Positions 34,249-43,168 of a DNA stretch of 64,000 nt are shown here, one piece after another; within the stretch, counting starts at the first letter, position 1; every line of letters begins with the position of its first letter. The DNA lies in the NCBI GenBank assembly GCA_963704535.1, contig OY969916.1, forward strand, positions 1,736,001 through 1,800,000. Direction: 5' to 3'. The notes under the pieces were generated by a model. It did not search any database. It was not told the DNA's origin and saw nothing but the letters and a program-made list of their open reading frames with translations. Position numbers and translations under genes: made by a program. Source of the stretch: G963704535 sp963704535 (GTDB lineage Bacteria > Chloroflexota > Chloroflexia > Chloroflexales > Roseiflexaceae).

Positions 34249-35214
34249 ATGCCTGACCTGACCCTCGACCAGATCTACGATCTGCTGAACCGCCCCGGCC
34301 CGCTATGGCTGGTCGGCGTGGATCTGAGCGGCGCCAACCTGAGCGGTGCCAACCTGAGCAACGCCAACCTGAGTGAGTTGAATCTGAGCGGCGCCCGGCT
34401 GAGCGAGGCCAACCTTTACCGGGCCGACATCAGCGTCAGCACCTTGAATGGAACCAACCTGAGCTGGGCCAACTTGCGCGAGGCCAACCTGAGCTGGACC
34501 GACCTCAGCGCTGCCGAGCTTGGCGACGCCGACCTACGCAAGAGCAAGCTGGAATGGACCAACCTGAGCCGGGCCAACCTGAGCTGGGCCAACCTGCGCG
34601 GCTCGGACCTGAGCGGGGCCGACCTGAGCAACGCCAACATGTACGGGACCAACCTGAGCGCGACCAACCTGAGCAACGCCGACCTGCGCGGGGCGATCCT
34701 AATCGTCGCCAACCTGAGCGAGTCGCATCTGCGCGAGGTGCAGTTGGTCAATTTCAGCGAGGCCAACCTGAGCGGCGCCAACATCAATAAGAGTAGCCTG
34801 CGCGGCGCGAACTTTAGCGGCGCGAATCTCAGCGGCGCCAGCCTACGGACCTCGAATCTGAGCGAGGCCAATTTGAGCGGCGCCAATCTGAGCGGCGCCA
34901 ATTTCGTCGAGGCCAATCTGAGCGAGGCCAACCTGAGCGGCGCCAACCTGAGCGGCGCCAACTTGAGCAAGGCCTACGTGAGCCGGGCGCGGTTCGGCGG
35001 TGCGATGATGAACCGGACCAACCTGAACGAGGCCAACCTGAACGGCGCCGACCTGAGCAGCGTCGACCTGAACGGCGCCGACCTGCGCGGCGCCAACCTG
35101 AACGAGGCCAACCTGAGCGGTGCCAACCTGAACGGCGCGGATCTGAGCGGCGTCGATCTGGATAGCGTGGATCTGCGCGGTGCGACCATGCCGGATGGGA
35201 GCAAGCATGCCTAA
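34249..35214 (+). CDS. Pentapeptide-repeat protein
   Basis: 321 residues from ATG 34249, with AAGGAG upstream. After about 25 residues (LTLDQIYDLLNRPGP) the rest is about 55 pentapeptide units of the type N-L-S-G-A / D-L-S-E-A. These should form a right-handed quadrilateral beta helix. The central position of each unit is almost always Leu, with few breaks (one near HLREVQLVNFSEANL). No cysteine or membrane segment is present, so a cytosolic scaffold is likely. Some members mimic DNA and protect gyrase; nothing here proves that. It follows the V4R gene on the same strand. Confidence 0.92.
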   Translation: MPDLTLDQIYDLLNRPGPLWLVGVDLSGANLSGANLSNANLSELNLSGARLSEANLYRADISVSTLNGTNLSWANLREANLSWTDLSAAELGDADLRKSKLEWTNLSRANLSWANLRGSDLSGADLSNANMYGTNLSATNLSNADLRGAILIVANLSESHLREVQLVNFSEANLSGANINKSSLRGANFSGANLSGASLRTSNLSEANLSGANLSGANFVEANLSEANLSGANLSGANLSKAYVSRARFGGAMMNRTNLNEANLNGADLSSVDLNGADLRGANLNEANLSGANLNGADLSGVDLDSVDLRGATMPDGSKHA

Positions 35215-35228
35215 GCGACTGGCTCCTA

Positions 35229-35298
35229 CAATTGTCCGTCGTCAGTTGTCAGTTGTCAGTTGCACTGCAACTGACAACTGACAACTGACAACTGACCT
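35229..35298. repeat. Heptamer inverted repeat (GTCAGTT type)
   Basis: GTCAGTTGTCAGTTGTCAGT pairs perfectly with ACTGACAACTGACAACTGAC around a 6-base centre. It is the same sequence family as at 30.1 kb and 45.0 kb. Confidence 0.92.
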
Positions 35299-35303
35299 TT
35301 AGG

Positions 35304-35333
35304 TTGACTTTATTGGCTGCTCTGCGGTATCAT
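35304..35333 (+). promoter_or_regulatory. Sigma-70-like promoter for the small membrane protein
   Basis: TTGACT (35304-35309) and TATCAT (35328-35333) with an 18-base spacer. Expected transcription start near 35341, about 52 bases before the small gene. Confidence 0.5.
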
Positions 35334-35392
35334 ACGGGCTACACAAGCCTTATCACAGCGCCCTGCTGAATAGCGCAAGAGGAGTCTGTACG

Positions 35393-35563
35393 ATGCGTAA
35401 GATTGTTGGTGCTCTGACCTTCCTGATCGGGCTGGGGATAGGTCTGATCGGCGGCGCGGCCCTGCTGGCCTATGCGTACCAGGCCGCCGGGCTCTACCCA
35501 CCCGACGATGCGACGATCAAATTCATTGCACGCGAGCGCGGCTGGCTTCGGGATGATGTGTAA
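35393..35563 (+). CDS. Small single-span membrane protein (56 aa)
   Basis: A short frame reads MRKIVGALTFLIGLGIGLIG, continues GGAALLAYAYQAAGLYPP and ends in a charged tail IARERGWLRDDV. AGAGGAG stands eight bases before the ATG and a promoter-like pair lies upstream. One N-terminal helix with a glycine face is clear. The function is unknown; proteins of this shape are common as envelope or complex-assembly factors. Confidence 0.7.
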   Translation: MRKIVGALTFLIGLGIGLIGGAALLAYAYQAAGLYPPDDATIKFIARERGWLRDDV

Positions 35564-35575
35564 TACCAAGTTGTA

Positions 35576-35628
35576 AGTGTGGCATCTCGCGGCGGGGAGG
35601 TGTGGAGGGGCCGCCCTCCACGATCTAG
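35576..35628. repeat. Short G/C hairpin
   Basis: GGTGTGGAGGGGCCGCCCTCCAC forms a near-perfect stem after the small membrane gene. It is followed by GATCTAGTTTTCTCC, so it may terminate that transcript. Confidence 0.6.
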
Positions 35629-35783
35629 TTTTCTCCCACGTCCATCTTCTCCACCAGAACGCAAGTTAGTATAGAAGCGATTTGGGAGCAGTCTGGGCGG
35701 CGCGGCGTTCCAGAGAGCTGCGCCTGAGCTGTTCAAACGAACGCCCGCGCGGCGCCCCCAGTCGTGCAAAGGAGCATGCTACC

Positions 35784-37571
35784 ATGGATGGACCCTGGTT
35801 CAAAAGCTACGAGCAGCGCGTTCCCCATACGCTTGAATACCCCGATGTCACGCTCGATTACTTCCTGGACGAAAGCACGCGCAAGTACCCCTATAACACC
35901 GCGACGAATTTTGTGTTGAGCTACCTGGCCGGCGGGCGCTTCACCGTCGGCGGCAAGCTGACCTATCGCAAGCTGAACGAGCTTGTCGATCGGTTCGCCA
36001 ATGCGCTCTACCAGCTCGGCGTGCGTAAAGGCGACCGCGTGGCGCTCATGCTGCCCAACTCGCCGCACTTCGTGATCGCCTTCTTCGGGGCCATGAAGAT
36101 CGGCGCCGTCGTGGTCAACAACAACCCGACCTACACCGCCCGCGAACTCAAGCACCAGATCGAGGACTCCGGCGCCGAGACGATCATCCTGCTCAACCTC
36201 TTCTGGCCGCGGCTGAGTGAGATCCGGCACGAAACGCCGCTGAAGCGCGTGATCGTGGCGCATGTCTTCGATACGCTCGGCTTCCCTTCGCGCCTGCTGG
36301 TGAAGTCCAAGCAGCGCCGCGCCCCCGACTGGGTCGACGTGAAGCCGGCGCCCAACCTGCATTTCTTCCAGGATCTGATCGACACCTACGGGCCGACGCC
36401 GCCGAAGGTCGAGAAGACGCCCGACGACACGGCGCTGTTCCAGTATACCGGCGGCACCACCGGCCTGCCCAAGGCGGCCATGTTGACGCACCGCAACCTG
36501 GTGGCAAATACAATGCAGGTGTCGAGTTGGATGGTCAACGGCCAGCCCGGCGCCGAGAAGCTGATGGCCGCCATCCCATTCTTCCACGTCTACGGGATGA
36601 CAGTTGCGATGATCTACGGGGTCGCGATGGGTGCCGAGATGGTGATCGTCCCCAACCCGCGCCCGATCGACAACGTCATGAATATCATCCAGAAAGAGCG
36701 CTGCACGATCTTCCCCGGCGTGCCGGCCATGTACATCGGGATCGTCAATCACCCCAACGTCCAGCAGTACGACCTGAAGTCGGTCAAGGCCTGTATCAGC
36801 GGCTCGGCCCCGCTGCCGATGGAGGTCCAGGAGAAGTTCGGCCAGATCACCGGCGGGCGGCTCGTCGAAGGCTTTGGGATGACCGAGGCGTCGCCGGTGA
36901 CGCACTGCAACCCGATCTACGGCACCCGCAAGAATGGCTCGATCGGCATCCCGCTGCCTGATACCGAGGCCAAGATCATCGACCTAGAGACCAGCGCGGA
37001 TCTGCCGATCGGCGGCGAGCAGCAGGGCGAGCTGTGCGTTCGCGGCCCGCAGGTGATGAAGGGCTACTGGAACCAGCCCGAGGAGACCGCCGGCACCGTC
37101 GACGCCGACGGCTGGCTGCACACCGGCGACATCTGCAAGACCGACGCCGAGGGCTACTTCTACATCGTCGACCGGAAGAAGGATATGATTATCGCCTCCG
37201 GCTTCAAGGTCCTGCCGCGCGATGTCGAGGAGGTCCTGTTTATGCACCCGAAGGTGCTGGAGGCGGTGGTCGTGGGCGTGCCGCATCCGGTCCGGGGCGA
37301 CGACACGGTGAAAGCGTTTATTGTACCCAAGCCGGGCGAGCAGCCGACGATCGAGGAGCTGCGCGAGTTCTGCAAGGAGCGCCTGGCGCCCTATAAAGTG
37401 CCGCGCGAGATCGACTTCCGCGCCGAGCTGCCCAAGACCCTGGTCGGCAAGGTGCTGCGGCGCGTGCTGGTCGAGGAAGAGAAGCAGAAGATGGCCGCGA
37501 AGGCCGCGCCCGGTGTGGAGAAGCAGGCGCCAGCCGTCGAGCAGCCGGCCCAGCAGGCTGCGGGGACATAA
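35784..37571 (+). CDS. Long-chain fatty-acid-CoA ligase (FadD-like)
   Basis: 595 residues from ATG 35784, which has GGAG upstream. It activates fatty acids for beta-oxidation or lipid synthesis. The P-loop YTGGTTGLPKAAMLTH, the adenylate motif GFGMTEASPVTH, the hinge GWLHTGDICKTDAEGYFYIVDRKKDMI and the catalytic Lys in LPKTLVGKVLRRVL are all intact. The last 25 residues (KAAPGVEKQAPAVEQPA) are a low-complexity tail. The product is unrelated in detail to the low-GC ligase at 11.7 kb; having two ligases fits broad acid use. Confidence 0.95.
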   Translation: MDGPWFKSYEQRVPHTLEYPDVTLDYFLDESTRKYPYNTATNFVLSYLAGGRFTVGGKLTYRKLNELVDRFANALYQLGVRKGDRVALMLPNSPHFVIAFFGAMKIGAVVVNNNPTYTARELKHQIEDSGAETIILLNLFWPRLSEIRHETPLKRVIVAHVFDTLGFPSRLLVKSKQRRAPDWVDVKPAPNLHFFQDLIDTYGPTPPKVEKTPDDTALFQYTGGTTGLPKAAMLTHRNLVANTMQVSSWMVNGQPGAEKLMAAIPFFHVYGMTVAMIYGVAMGAEMVIVPNPRPIDNVMNIIQKERCTIFPGVPAMYIGIVNHPNVQQYDLKSVKACISGSAPLPMEVQEKFGQITGGRLVEGFGMTEASPVTHCNPIYGTRKNGSIGIPLPDTEAKIIDLETSADLPIGGEQQGELCVRGPQVMKGYWNQPEETAGTVDADGWLHTGDICKTDAEGYFYIVDRKKDMIIASGFKVLPRDVEEVLFMHPKVLEAVVVGVPHPVRGDDTVKAFIVPKPGEQPTIEELREFCKERLAPYKVPREIDFRAELPKTLVGKVLRRVLVEEEKQKMAAKAAPGVEKQAPAVEQPAQQAAGT

Positions 37572-37703
37572 AAGAAGGGCGTTTGAAGGGGCAGCCCTCT
37601 CAGTTTCCCCCACCCACGTTCTAAAGTAGAACGGCGTCATCTCTGGAAAAAAAGGGGGTTTGAGGGGGCTGTCCCCCTCACTCTTCCCCACCCAGATTGT
37701 AAA
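37572..37703. repeat. Two G/C hairpin elements in opposite orientation to most
   Basis: AAGAAGGGCGTTTGAAGGGG with CAGCCCTCTC and TTTCCCCCACCCACGTTCTA at 37572-37628, then AAAGGGGGTTTGAGGGGGC with TGTCCCCCTC at 37648-37703. GTAGAACGGCGT between them is the complement of the leading ACGCCGTTCTAC seen at 4.4 kb. Confidence 0.85.
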
Positions 37704-38162
37704 ACGCTATGCCACTCTCCTACAGTGAGCGCGCCGCGCTGACATGCCCTTCCTGTGGGGCGGAATTTGAAGCCGAAGCTTGGATGCTGGTCGACGCGGC
37801 CGAGCGGCCTGACCTGGCGCACGAGCTGCGCGAGGGCACGCTCAACGCCGTCACTTGCCCTGGCTGCGGCCAATCGGCCCCGGCCGGCGCGCCGCTGCTG
37901 TTCCACGACCCGTCCAACCGGCGGGTCTACTTCGCCGCGCCGCCCGGCGCCGACGAGTACCAACTGCGCGAGCAGGCTCAGTCGCTGCTGTATCTGCTGG
38001 TCGGCGGCCTGCCCGAGGAGGCGCGCCTGCCCTACCTTGGCGATGTGCAGGTCGAGCAGGAAGTCGAAGGGGTGCGCCGCGCGGTCCTGCGCCGGCAGCG
38101 GGCGCGCGCCAGGGCCTCCGGCGCCGGCCCGGTCGGGTCGGGTGGTCCGACCGGAGCCGGTC

Positions 38163-38192
38163 CCGTAGGGGCGCTTCGTGAAGCGCCCCTCC
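38163..38192. repeat. Perfect palindrome inside the CpXC gene
   Basis: GTAGGGGCGCTTC and GAAGCGCCCCT flank a two-base centre. It is in frame, and coding as GALREAPLP. Confidence 0.75.
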
Positions 38193-38467
38193 CAGGCCCG
38201 TCGGCCCACGGCGCCGAGCATCACGTCGTCGCGGCGGCGCCGCCCCACGCGCCCGACGAGGCGCCGCCGATCGTCGCAGCAGTGCGGGCGCTGCTGGCCG
38301 CCGATACCGCCGACGAGTTCACCACGATCGTCGATACCCACCCGGCACTGCTGGATGCCGGCGCCGATGCCGCGATCCTTCAGCTCGCCGAGGTTGCCCA
38401 GGCCCAGGGTGAGCGCGATGTCGCCGCAGCCTTGCGCGAGGTGCGCGTGACCCTGGCCGAGCTGCGT

Positions 38468-38566
38468 GCGTCGAGACCAGCAGAGGGGGAGAGCGGGAGA
38501 GGGGCAGAGGGGGAGAGATTCTGTCTCCTCTTCTCCCCCCCTCTCCTCTTCTCCTCTGCTCCCCGA
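38468..38566. repeat. GAGAGGG / CCTCTTCTCC inverted array
   Basis: GAGGGGGAGAGCGGGAGAGG units at 38485-38518 face CTCCTCTTCTCCCCCC units at 38524-38562. It disrupts the CpXC gene. Confidence 0.8.
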
Positions 38567-39005
38567 TGAAGCCTACCAGGCGCTGCTGCGCGCCACCTCG
38601 CCCAATGAGCTGCTGGCCGCCATTCGCGACTACCCGGCGCTGCTGGAGCCCTGGGCCGACGCCGCGCTGGCCGAGCGTGGCGAGGCCGCGCTCGACGAGG
38701 GCAACGAGCGGCTGGCGCAGATCGTCGAGGAGCGACGCGAGACGCTGGCCGAGCTGCGGGCCGAGCTGGCCGGCCAGGCGCCCCTGCTCCAGGCCATCGA
38801 GGCGTTGCTCCAGTCCAGGGACGAGGAGACAATCGCCCAGGTGCTCGACCAGTACCCCATCCTGCTGGCCAACGCGGCCCAGGAGGCGTTGTTCACCCTG
38901 GCCGCTGCCGCCCGGTCGCAGGGCGACCGCCAACTGGCCGACTATGCTGTCGAATGCCGGGCGATGCTGCGGCGGGTGCGCGCCGGCCTGGAAGAAGGAT
39001 AGGTG

Positions 39006-40166
39006 ATGAGCGATTTTTTTGAGTTTCAGCTGCGGACGCGCGTGATATATAAACCTGGGCTGGTGGGGGAGCTGGGCCATGAGATGAGCGCTCTGGGCGC
39101 CCGGCGCGCCTTGATCGTCGCCGATGAGGGCGTCGTCCGGGCTGGCTTGCTTGACCGCGTGCGGGCCGGCCTCCAGCGGAGCGTCGAGATCGCCGGAGTC
39201 TTTGCCGATGTGCCGCCCAACTCGTCGGTCGCCGTGGTCGAGCGTGGCACCCAGTGCGCCCGTGAGCAGGCCGCCGATATCCTGGTCGCCGTCGGCGGCG
39301 GGTCGTCGATCGATACCGCCAAGGCCATGCGCATCCTCCTGACCAAGGGCGGCCACCTGCACGACTATGAGGGCTATAATCTGCTCGACCACCCGCTGAC
39401 CCCGATGATCGCCATCCCGACGACCGCCGGCACCGGCAGCGAGGTCACATCCTGGGCGGTCATCCGCGACGAGCAGGCCCATCTCAAGCTGTCGTTCTCA
39501 AGCCCGTTCCTGGCGCCTGACCTGGCCGTGCTCGACCCGGAGATGACCCGTACACTCCCGCCACGGCTGACCGCCGCGACCGGCCTGGATGCACTGACCC
39601 ACGCGATCGAGTCGTTTGTGGGCACCAACGCCAACCTGATCAGCGATAGCCTGGCGCTCCAGGCGATCGATATCATCTCCAATAATTTGCGTACCGCGAC
39701 CTTCTCCGGCGATGACATGGACGCGCGTGGGCAAATGCTGGTCGCCGCCTGTATCGCAGGGATCGCGTTTTCCAGCGGCGGCGGCAGCCTTGGAATTGTC
39801 CACGCGCTGGCCCACTCAATCGGCGGGGCGTTTGAGGTCCACCACGGCACCGCCAACGCGATCCTGCTGCCCTACGGCATGCAGTTCAACAGTGTCGCCG
39901 TGCCGAACAGGTATGTGCGCATCGCCCGTGCGTTGGGTGTGAACGCCGGCGGCCGCGCCGAGGAGGATGTGATCTCCGATGGCATCGACGCCGCGCGCCT
40001 GCTGTCGGTCGACTGCGGGCTGCCCACGCGCCTGCGCGACGTCGGCGTGCCCGAAGATGCGCTCTCCAGTATCGCCGAGACCGCGTTGGGCGACGCTGCG
40101 ATCTTCACCAACCCGCGCCCCGTGACGGTCGATGAGCTGATCGAGGTGCTGCGCGCCGCCTGGTGA
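39006..40166 (+). CDS. Iron-containing alcohol dehydrogenase (group III)
   Basis: 386 residues from ATG 39006 with AAGGA upstream; the frame also opens with GTG at 39003. It interconverts an alcohol and an aldehyde or ketone using NAD(P). The nucleotide motif is VGGGSSIDTAKAM, and the binding loop is IPTTAGTGSEVTSWAVI. Metal ligands are the Asp of APDLAVLDPEM and the His of GLDALTHAIESF, GIVHALAHSIGG and VHHGTANAILLP. It starts 4 bases after the stop of the CpXC gene, so the two may be cotranscribed. The substrate is unknown. Confidence 0.93.
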   Translation: MSDFFEFQLRTRVIYKPGLVGELGHEMSALGARRALIVADEGVVRAGLLDRVRAGLQRSVEIAGVFADVPPNSSVAVVERGTQCAREQAADILVAVGGGSSIDTAKAMRILLTKGGHLHDYEGYNLLDHPLTPMIAIPTTAGTGSEVTSWAVIRDEQAHLKLSFSSPFLAPDLAVLDPEMTRTLPPRLTAATGLDALTHAIESFVGTNANLISDSLALQAIDIISNNLRTATFSGDDMDARGQMLVAACIAGIAFSSGGGSLGIVHALAHSIGGAFEVHHGTANAILLPYGMQFNSVAVPNRYVRIARALGVNAGGRAEEDVISDGIDAARLLSVDCGLPTRLRDVGVPEDALSSIAETALGDAAIFTNPRPVTVDELIEVLRAAW

Positions 40167-40170
40167 GTAT

Positions 40171-40249
40171 GAGAAGGGGTGAAGGGGTGAAGGGGTGAAA
40201 GGGTGAGCAAAGCTCACCCTTTCACCCCTTCACCCCTTCACCCCTTCAT
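40171..40249. repeat. Octamer inverted repeat (GGTGAAGG type)
   Basis: AAGGGGTGAAGGGGTGAAGG pairs with CCTTTCACCCCTTCACCCC around an AGCAAAGCT centre. It follows the dehydrogenase stop by a few bases and could stop transcription. Confidence 0.9.
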
Positions 40250-40320
40250 TTTAGACAGCCGCGTATCGTACTTCCTCCAGCAAGCGTTAACATTCATGGA
40301 CATCACGCAAGGGGAGAGGT

Positions 40321-41811
40321 GTGGTGCGAGACAGAACCACGTTGGTTAGCGTGGATCGTCGCGCGCAGCTCGTAAGGATGCTGTTGATAAACGGCATCCT
40401 GCTGCTCGTGTTGGCCACGCTATATGTCGGTCTAGTTTTGTTGCTGGTGCGGCTGCCCGGAGTAGAAGCTGGGCTGTCGGCACACATACTGGCGACCCTC
40501 ATCGTTGTCTCCGCTGCCATTCCCCTCCAGGCGCGCATCCGGGCATGGGTCGGCCGCCGGCTCCGGCGCAACTGGCCCGACAACAAGGAGCTGCTGCGTA
40601 GTCTCAGCGCGGCGGTAAGCCAGGCGGCCGATCTTGATGCACTACGCACCCTCCTGGCCGACGAGCTGCCCCAGCGCTTGGGACTGACGAGCGCCACGCT
40701 TTGGATGCTCGATCCGCTCGATGACCACGCCTTCATCGCGCTCGGCCGCCCGCGCGGTCAGCCGGGAGCGCTGCTGCTGTCCAACGGCGCGGGCGCTCGC
40801 CAGATCCACTACACCCCGCAGTACCTGATGGTTCCGTTCCAGCCCGACGTCGATTGGGCGCCGCCATTTATGGCCCAGGGCGTGCGGCTGGCCATTCCGT
40901 TGCGCGTCGGCGGGCGGCTGATCGGCATCTATGGCTGCGGGCCGACCCGCAGCGAGGGGCAGTACCCCCCCGACATGCTCGTGCTACTGCTGGCGCTGGC
41001 GCCGGTGATCGCCGGCACACTTGAGAATATGCGCGCCGCCGCCACGATCGACTACCTCAACACCCAGCTTCGCACGCTGGACCAGCTCAAAGATGCGTTT
41101 GTCGAGAGTGTCGGGCACGAGCTGCGCACGCCGCTGACCAGCCTGAGCCTGGCGATGCAATTGCTGATGCGCCAGCCCGGTATCCCGCCCTCGCTGGCGC
41201 GGATCACGCGCGCCAGCGTGGCGCAGCTCCAAGTGCTGGTCGACCGGGTGCTGGCGTTTGATGAGCGGCTGGAGCTGCCGCAGCTCGACCAGAACGGGAC
41301 CAACGGCTCGGTCGAGCTGGCGCCGCTGATCGAGGAGCTAGTCGCCGAATACCTGGTTGCCGCCGAGGCGAAAGGGCTGCGGTTTGTCCTGCACGTGCCC
41401 AGCGGGCTGGCGGCATGGGGTACGCCCGTGCGTCTGCACCGCGCGCTGCACGAGATCGTGGATAACGCTGTGCGCTATAGCGAGGGGGGCGTGGTGACGC
41501 TGGCTGCGAGCCTTCAAGATGGGCTGGCGGTGATCAGCGTCGGCGACGAAGGCCCCGGCATCCCAGAGGAAGAGCGTGACCGCCTCTTCACGGCGTTCTA
41601 TCGCGGCAGCGGCGCCCGCGCGCTTTCGGAGACGCCAGGCGCCGGCCTGGGGTTGAGCATCGCCCGGCGCGATGTCGAGTCGCTGGGTGGGCAGATCTGG
41701 CTGGAGCGCAGCGGGGCCGACGGCTTGGTGATGTGCGTGGCGCTGCCGGTGGTGATGCTCTCCGACGAGAAGAACGGCGAGGAGCAGCAGGAGCGCGCCG
41801 TCGGGGTCTAA
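40321..41811 (+). CDS. Orphan sensor histidine kinase with GAF domain
   Basis: 496 residues from GTG 40321, preceded by GGGGAGAGGT. Two membrane helices (LVRMLLINGILLLVLATLYV and residues 55-75) come first. A GAF domain follows (ADLDALRTLLADELPQRL, GVRLAIPLRVGGRLIGIY), then HisKA (VESVGHELRTPLTSLSL) and HATPase (N-box HEIVDNAVRYSEGG, G1 VGDEGPGIPEEERD, G2 GAGLGLSIARRDV). No response regulator lies next to it. A GAF domain suggests sensing of a small molecule or redox state. Confidence 0.92.
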   Translation: MVRDRTTLVSVDRRAQLVRMLLINGILLLVLATLYVGLVLLLVRLPGVEAGLSAHILATLIVVSAAIPLQARIRAWVGRRLRRNWPDNKELLRSLSAAVSQAADLDALRTLLADELPQRLGLTSATLWMLDPLDDHAFIALGRPRGQPGALLLSNGAGARQIHYTPQYLMVPFQPDVDWAPPFMAQGVRLAIPLRVGGRLIGIYGCGPTRSEGQYPPDMLVLLLALAPVIAGTLENMRAAATIDYLNTQLRTLDQLKDAFVESVGHELRTPLTSLSLAMQLLMRQPGIPPSLARITRASVAQLQVLVDRVLAFDERLELPQLDQNGTNGSVELAPLIEELVAEYLVAAEAKGLRFVLHVPSGLAAWGTPVRLHRALHEIVDNAVRYSEGGVVTLAASLQDGLAVISVGDEGPGIPEEERDRLFTAFYRGSGARALSETPGAGLGLSIARRDVESLGGQIWLERSGADGLVMCVALPVVMLSDEKNGEEQQERAVGV

Positions 41812-41812
41812 G

Positions 41813-41965
41813 AGGTTGTCTGAAAAGGGGAGTTTGAGGGGCCGCCCCTCAAGAATGCCTTTCCACCGCTGTCTGAAAAGGGGGAGTTTGAGGGGCCACC
41901 CCTCAAGAATGCCTTTCCACCACCGATCGTAGGCGAGATAAAGCCCTTCTCAAACAGCTTCTAAG
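41813..41965. repeat. Two G/C hairpin elements in tandem
   Basis: TGTCTGAAAAGGGGAGTTTG, AGGGGCCGCCCCTC and AAGAATGCCTTTCCACC at 41817, repeated at 41870. The second copy ends in CCGATCGTAGGCGAG and TCTCAAACAGCTTC, the reverse of the 7.4-kb element ends. Confidence 0.9.
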
Positions 41966-41979
41966 GGAAGCGAAAGCCG

Positions 41980-42738
41980 ATGGCAGTAGTTTCGACGGCG
42001 GCGGGCACGCTCTTTTATGTGCGGCGCGGCAGTGGCGGCCCGCCGCTGATCTGCATCCACGGCGCGGGCGGGACGTACGCGCAGTGGGGCTACCAGGTGC
42101 GCGGTCTCGCCGCTACCACCCAGGTGTACGCGCTGGACTTGCCCGGCCATGGGCGATCCCCCGCGCCGGGCCGCACCACGATCGAGGGCTACAGCGCGGC
42201 GCTACGCTGCTTTCTGGATGCCTGCCGGATCGAGCGGGCCGTGCTGGTGGGCCATTCGTTGGGCGGCGCGGTCGCGCTGCGTGCGGCACTCGACATGCCG
42301 GATCGGGTGGCCGGCGTTGGGCTGATCGGCACCGGCGGGCGGCTACGGGTCGGCCCGGCCATCCTCGATGGCTTCAGCCGCGATCTGGCAGCGACGATCC
42401 GGCTGACCGTCGATTTATCCTACGCGGCCTCGGCGCCGGCGTGGCTGCGCGCCCACGCCGAGGCCGCCTATGCCAGGTGCGACCCGGTGGTCTACCACGG
42501 CGACTTCGTGGCCTGCCACGTCTTCGACATCCTCGCGCGGCTCGCCGAGATCTGCTGCCCGGCCGCCGTGATCTGCGGCGCCGAGGACCGCCTCACGCCG
42601 CCCAGGTACAGCGAGGCGCTGCGCGAGCGGCTTCCCGGCGCGACGCTCACGATCCTGCCGGATGCGGGGCACATGGCGATGGTCGAGCAGCCAGAGGCGG
42701 TGAACGAGGCACTCCGGGGGCTATTGCGATCATTGTAG
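41980..42738 (+). CDS. Alpha/beta hydrolase
   Basis: 252 residues with AAGGGAA upstream of the ATG. The oxyanion-hole motif is IHGAGGTYAQWG, and the nucleophile Ser lies in VLVGHSLGGAVAL. The acid is the Asp of CGAEDRLTPP and the base the His of PDAGHMAMVEQP, so the catalytic triad is complete. The family covers esterases, haloperoxidase-like and ring-fission hydrolases; the substrate cannot be told. A perfect terminator follows. Confidence 0.9.
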   Translation: MAVVSTAAGTLFYVRRGSGGPPLICIHGAGGTYAQWGYQVRGLAATTQVYALDLPGHGRSPAPGRTTIEGYSAALRCFLDACRIERAVLVGHSLGGAVALRAALDMPDRVAGVGLIGTGGRLRVGPAILDGFSRDLAATIRLTVDLSYAASAPAWLRAHAEAAYARCDPVVYHGDFVACHVFDILARLAEICCPAAVICGAEDRLTPPRYSEALRERLPGATLTILPDAGHMAMVEQPEAVNEALRGLLRSL

Positions 42739-42751
42739 CCGGCCAACAACA

Positions 42752-42783
42752 ACGCAGGCGGCTCCACCCGGAGCCGCCTGCGT
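42752..42783. terminator. Rho-independent terminator, usable from both sides
   Basis: ACGCAGGCGGCTCC and GGAGCCGCCTGCGT form a 14-bp perfect stem with an ACCC loop. ATTTCTCT follows on the plus strand, and a less T-rich run on the other. It separates the convergent hydrolase and 74-residue genes. Confidence 0.85.
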
Positions 42784-42801
42784 ATTTCTCTGTATGCTGC
42801 C

Positions 42802-43026
42802 CTATACTCCCACTTCGCGAACCAAGAGGACTTGTGGGGGAAGATGATTGATAACCCGCTTCTCGAGCAACTCTTCGTCGTAGCACTCGCCGGCGTGAAG
42901 ACAGCTAAGAGCCCATAGACGGCTGAAATGCAGGCGTGTAAACATACGTCCATCGCCAAGGTCCCGGTCTGCCAAGACTTGCGGGAGGAGCCGGTCAATA
43001 AGTGCATCCAGCTCAATGACAGACAT
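42802..43026 (-). CDS. Small hypothetical protein (74 aa)
   Basis: The frame MSVIELDALIDRLLPQV ends VLLVREVGV and has GGAGAGAGGG nine bases before the ATG. It contains two Cys (ALSCLHAGECYDEEL) and looks like a compact helical protein. There is no signal peptide or membrane span. The family is unrecognised. The strong ribosome site and the terminator at its end support a real gene. Confidence 0.65.
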   Translation of the reverse strand: MSVIELDALIDRLLPQVLADRDLGDGRMFTRLHFSRLWALSCLHAGECYDEELLEKRVINHLPPQVLLVREVGV

Positions 43027-43168
43027 AGGCTACCCTCTCTCCATATCGGCAGGCGCCAGCGCCCGCAAACCAACAAACGCTGTCCTATTGCACGCCATTT
43101 TAGCATAATCTGTGCCGATGTCTAGCGTCAATCGTGTAGTGTTGCTCACATTACGACGGGACGGGATA
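43027..43168. other. Spacer between divergent genes
   Basis: This is the first part of the 358-base gap between the small leftward gene and the large rightward membrane enzyme. It probably holds the leftward promoter, but no clear pair of boxes was found. The tandem hairpins follow. Confidence 0.4.

Larger units (their letters stand above)
37709..39002 (+). pseudogene. CpXC-domain protein split by a repeat and frameshift
   Basis: The N-terminus is a CpXC-type zinc-binding domain (LTCPSCGAEFEAEAW, VTCPGCGQS), as in Chloroflexi signalling proteins. Two similar helical repeats follow (DEFTTIVDTHPALLDAGAD and NELLAAIRDYPALLEPWAD). Between them a GAGAGG/CCTCTTCTCC array (38468-38566) shifts the frame by one: the first frame ends at 38569, the second is open to 39002. 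The total would be about 430 residues. The array contains a run of seven C, so either the insertion or a homopolymer error broke it. A palindrome at 38163-38192 is also read in frame (GALREAPLPG). Confidence 0.7.

Noticed and set aside
35733..36905. Leftward open frame of 390 codons opposite the fatty-acyl-CoA ligase
   Set aside because: The His/Arg/Val-rich translation has no motif; the sense strand encodes a complete ligase.
38468..38566. GANTC-type error at the CpXC frameshift
   Set aside because: An intact GATTC is present but no extra-base form; the seven-C run or the insertion explains the shift better.
38319..39482. Leftward frame of 387 codons across the CpXC and dehydrogenase genes
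   Set aside because: It is antisense to two genes with clear motifs and has no ribosome site.
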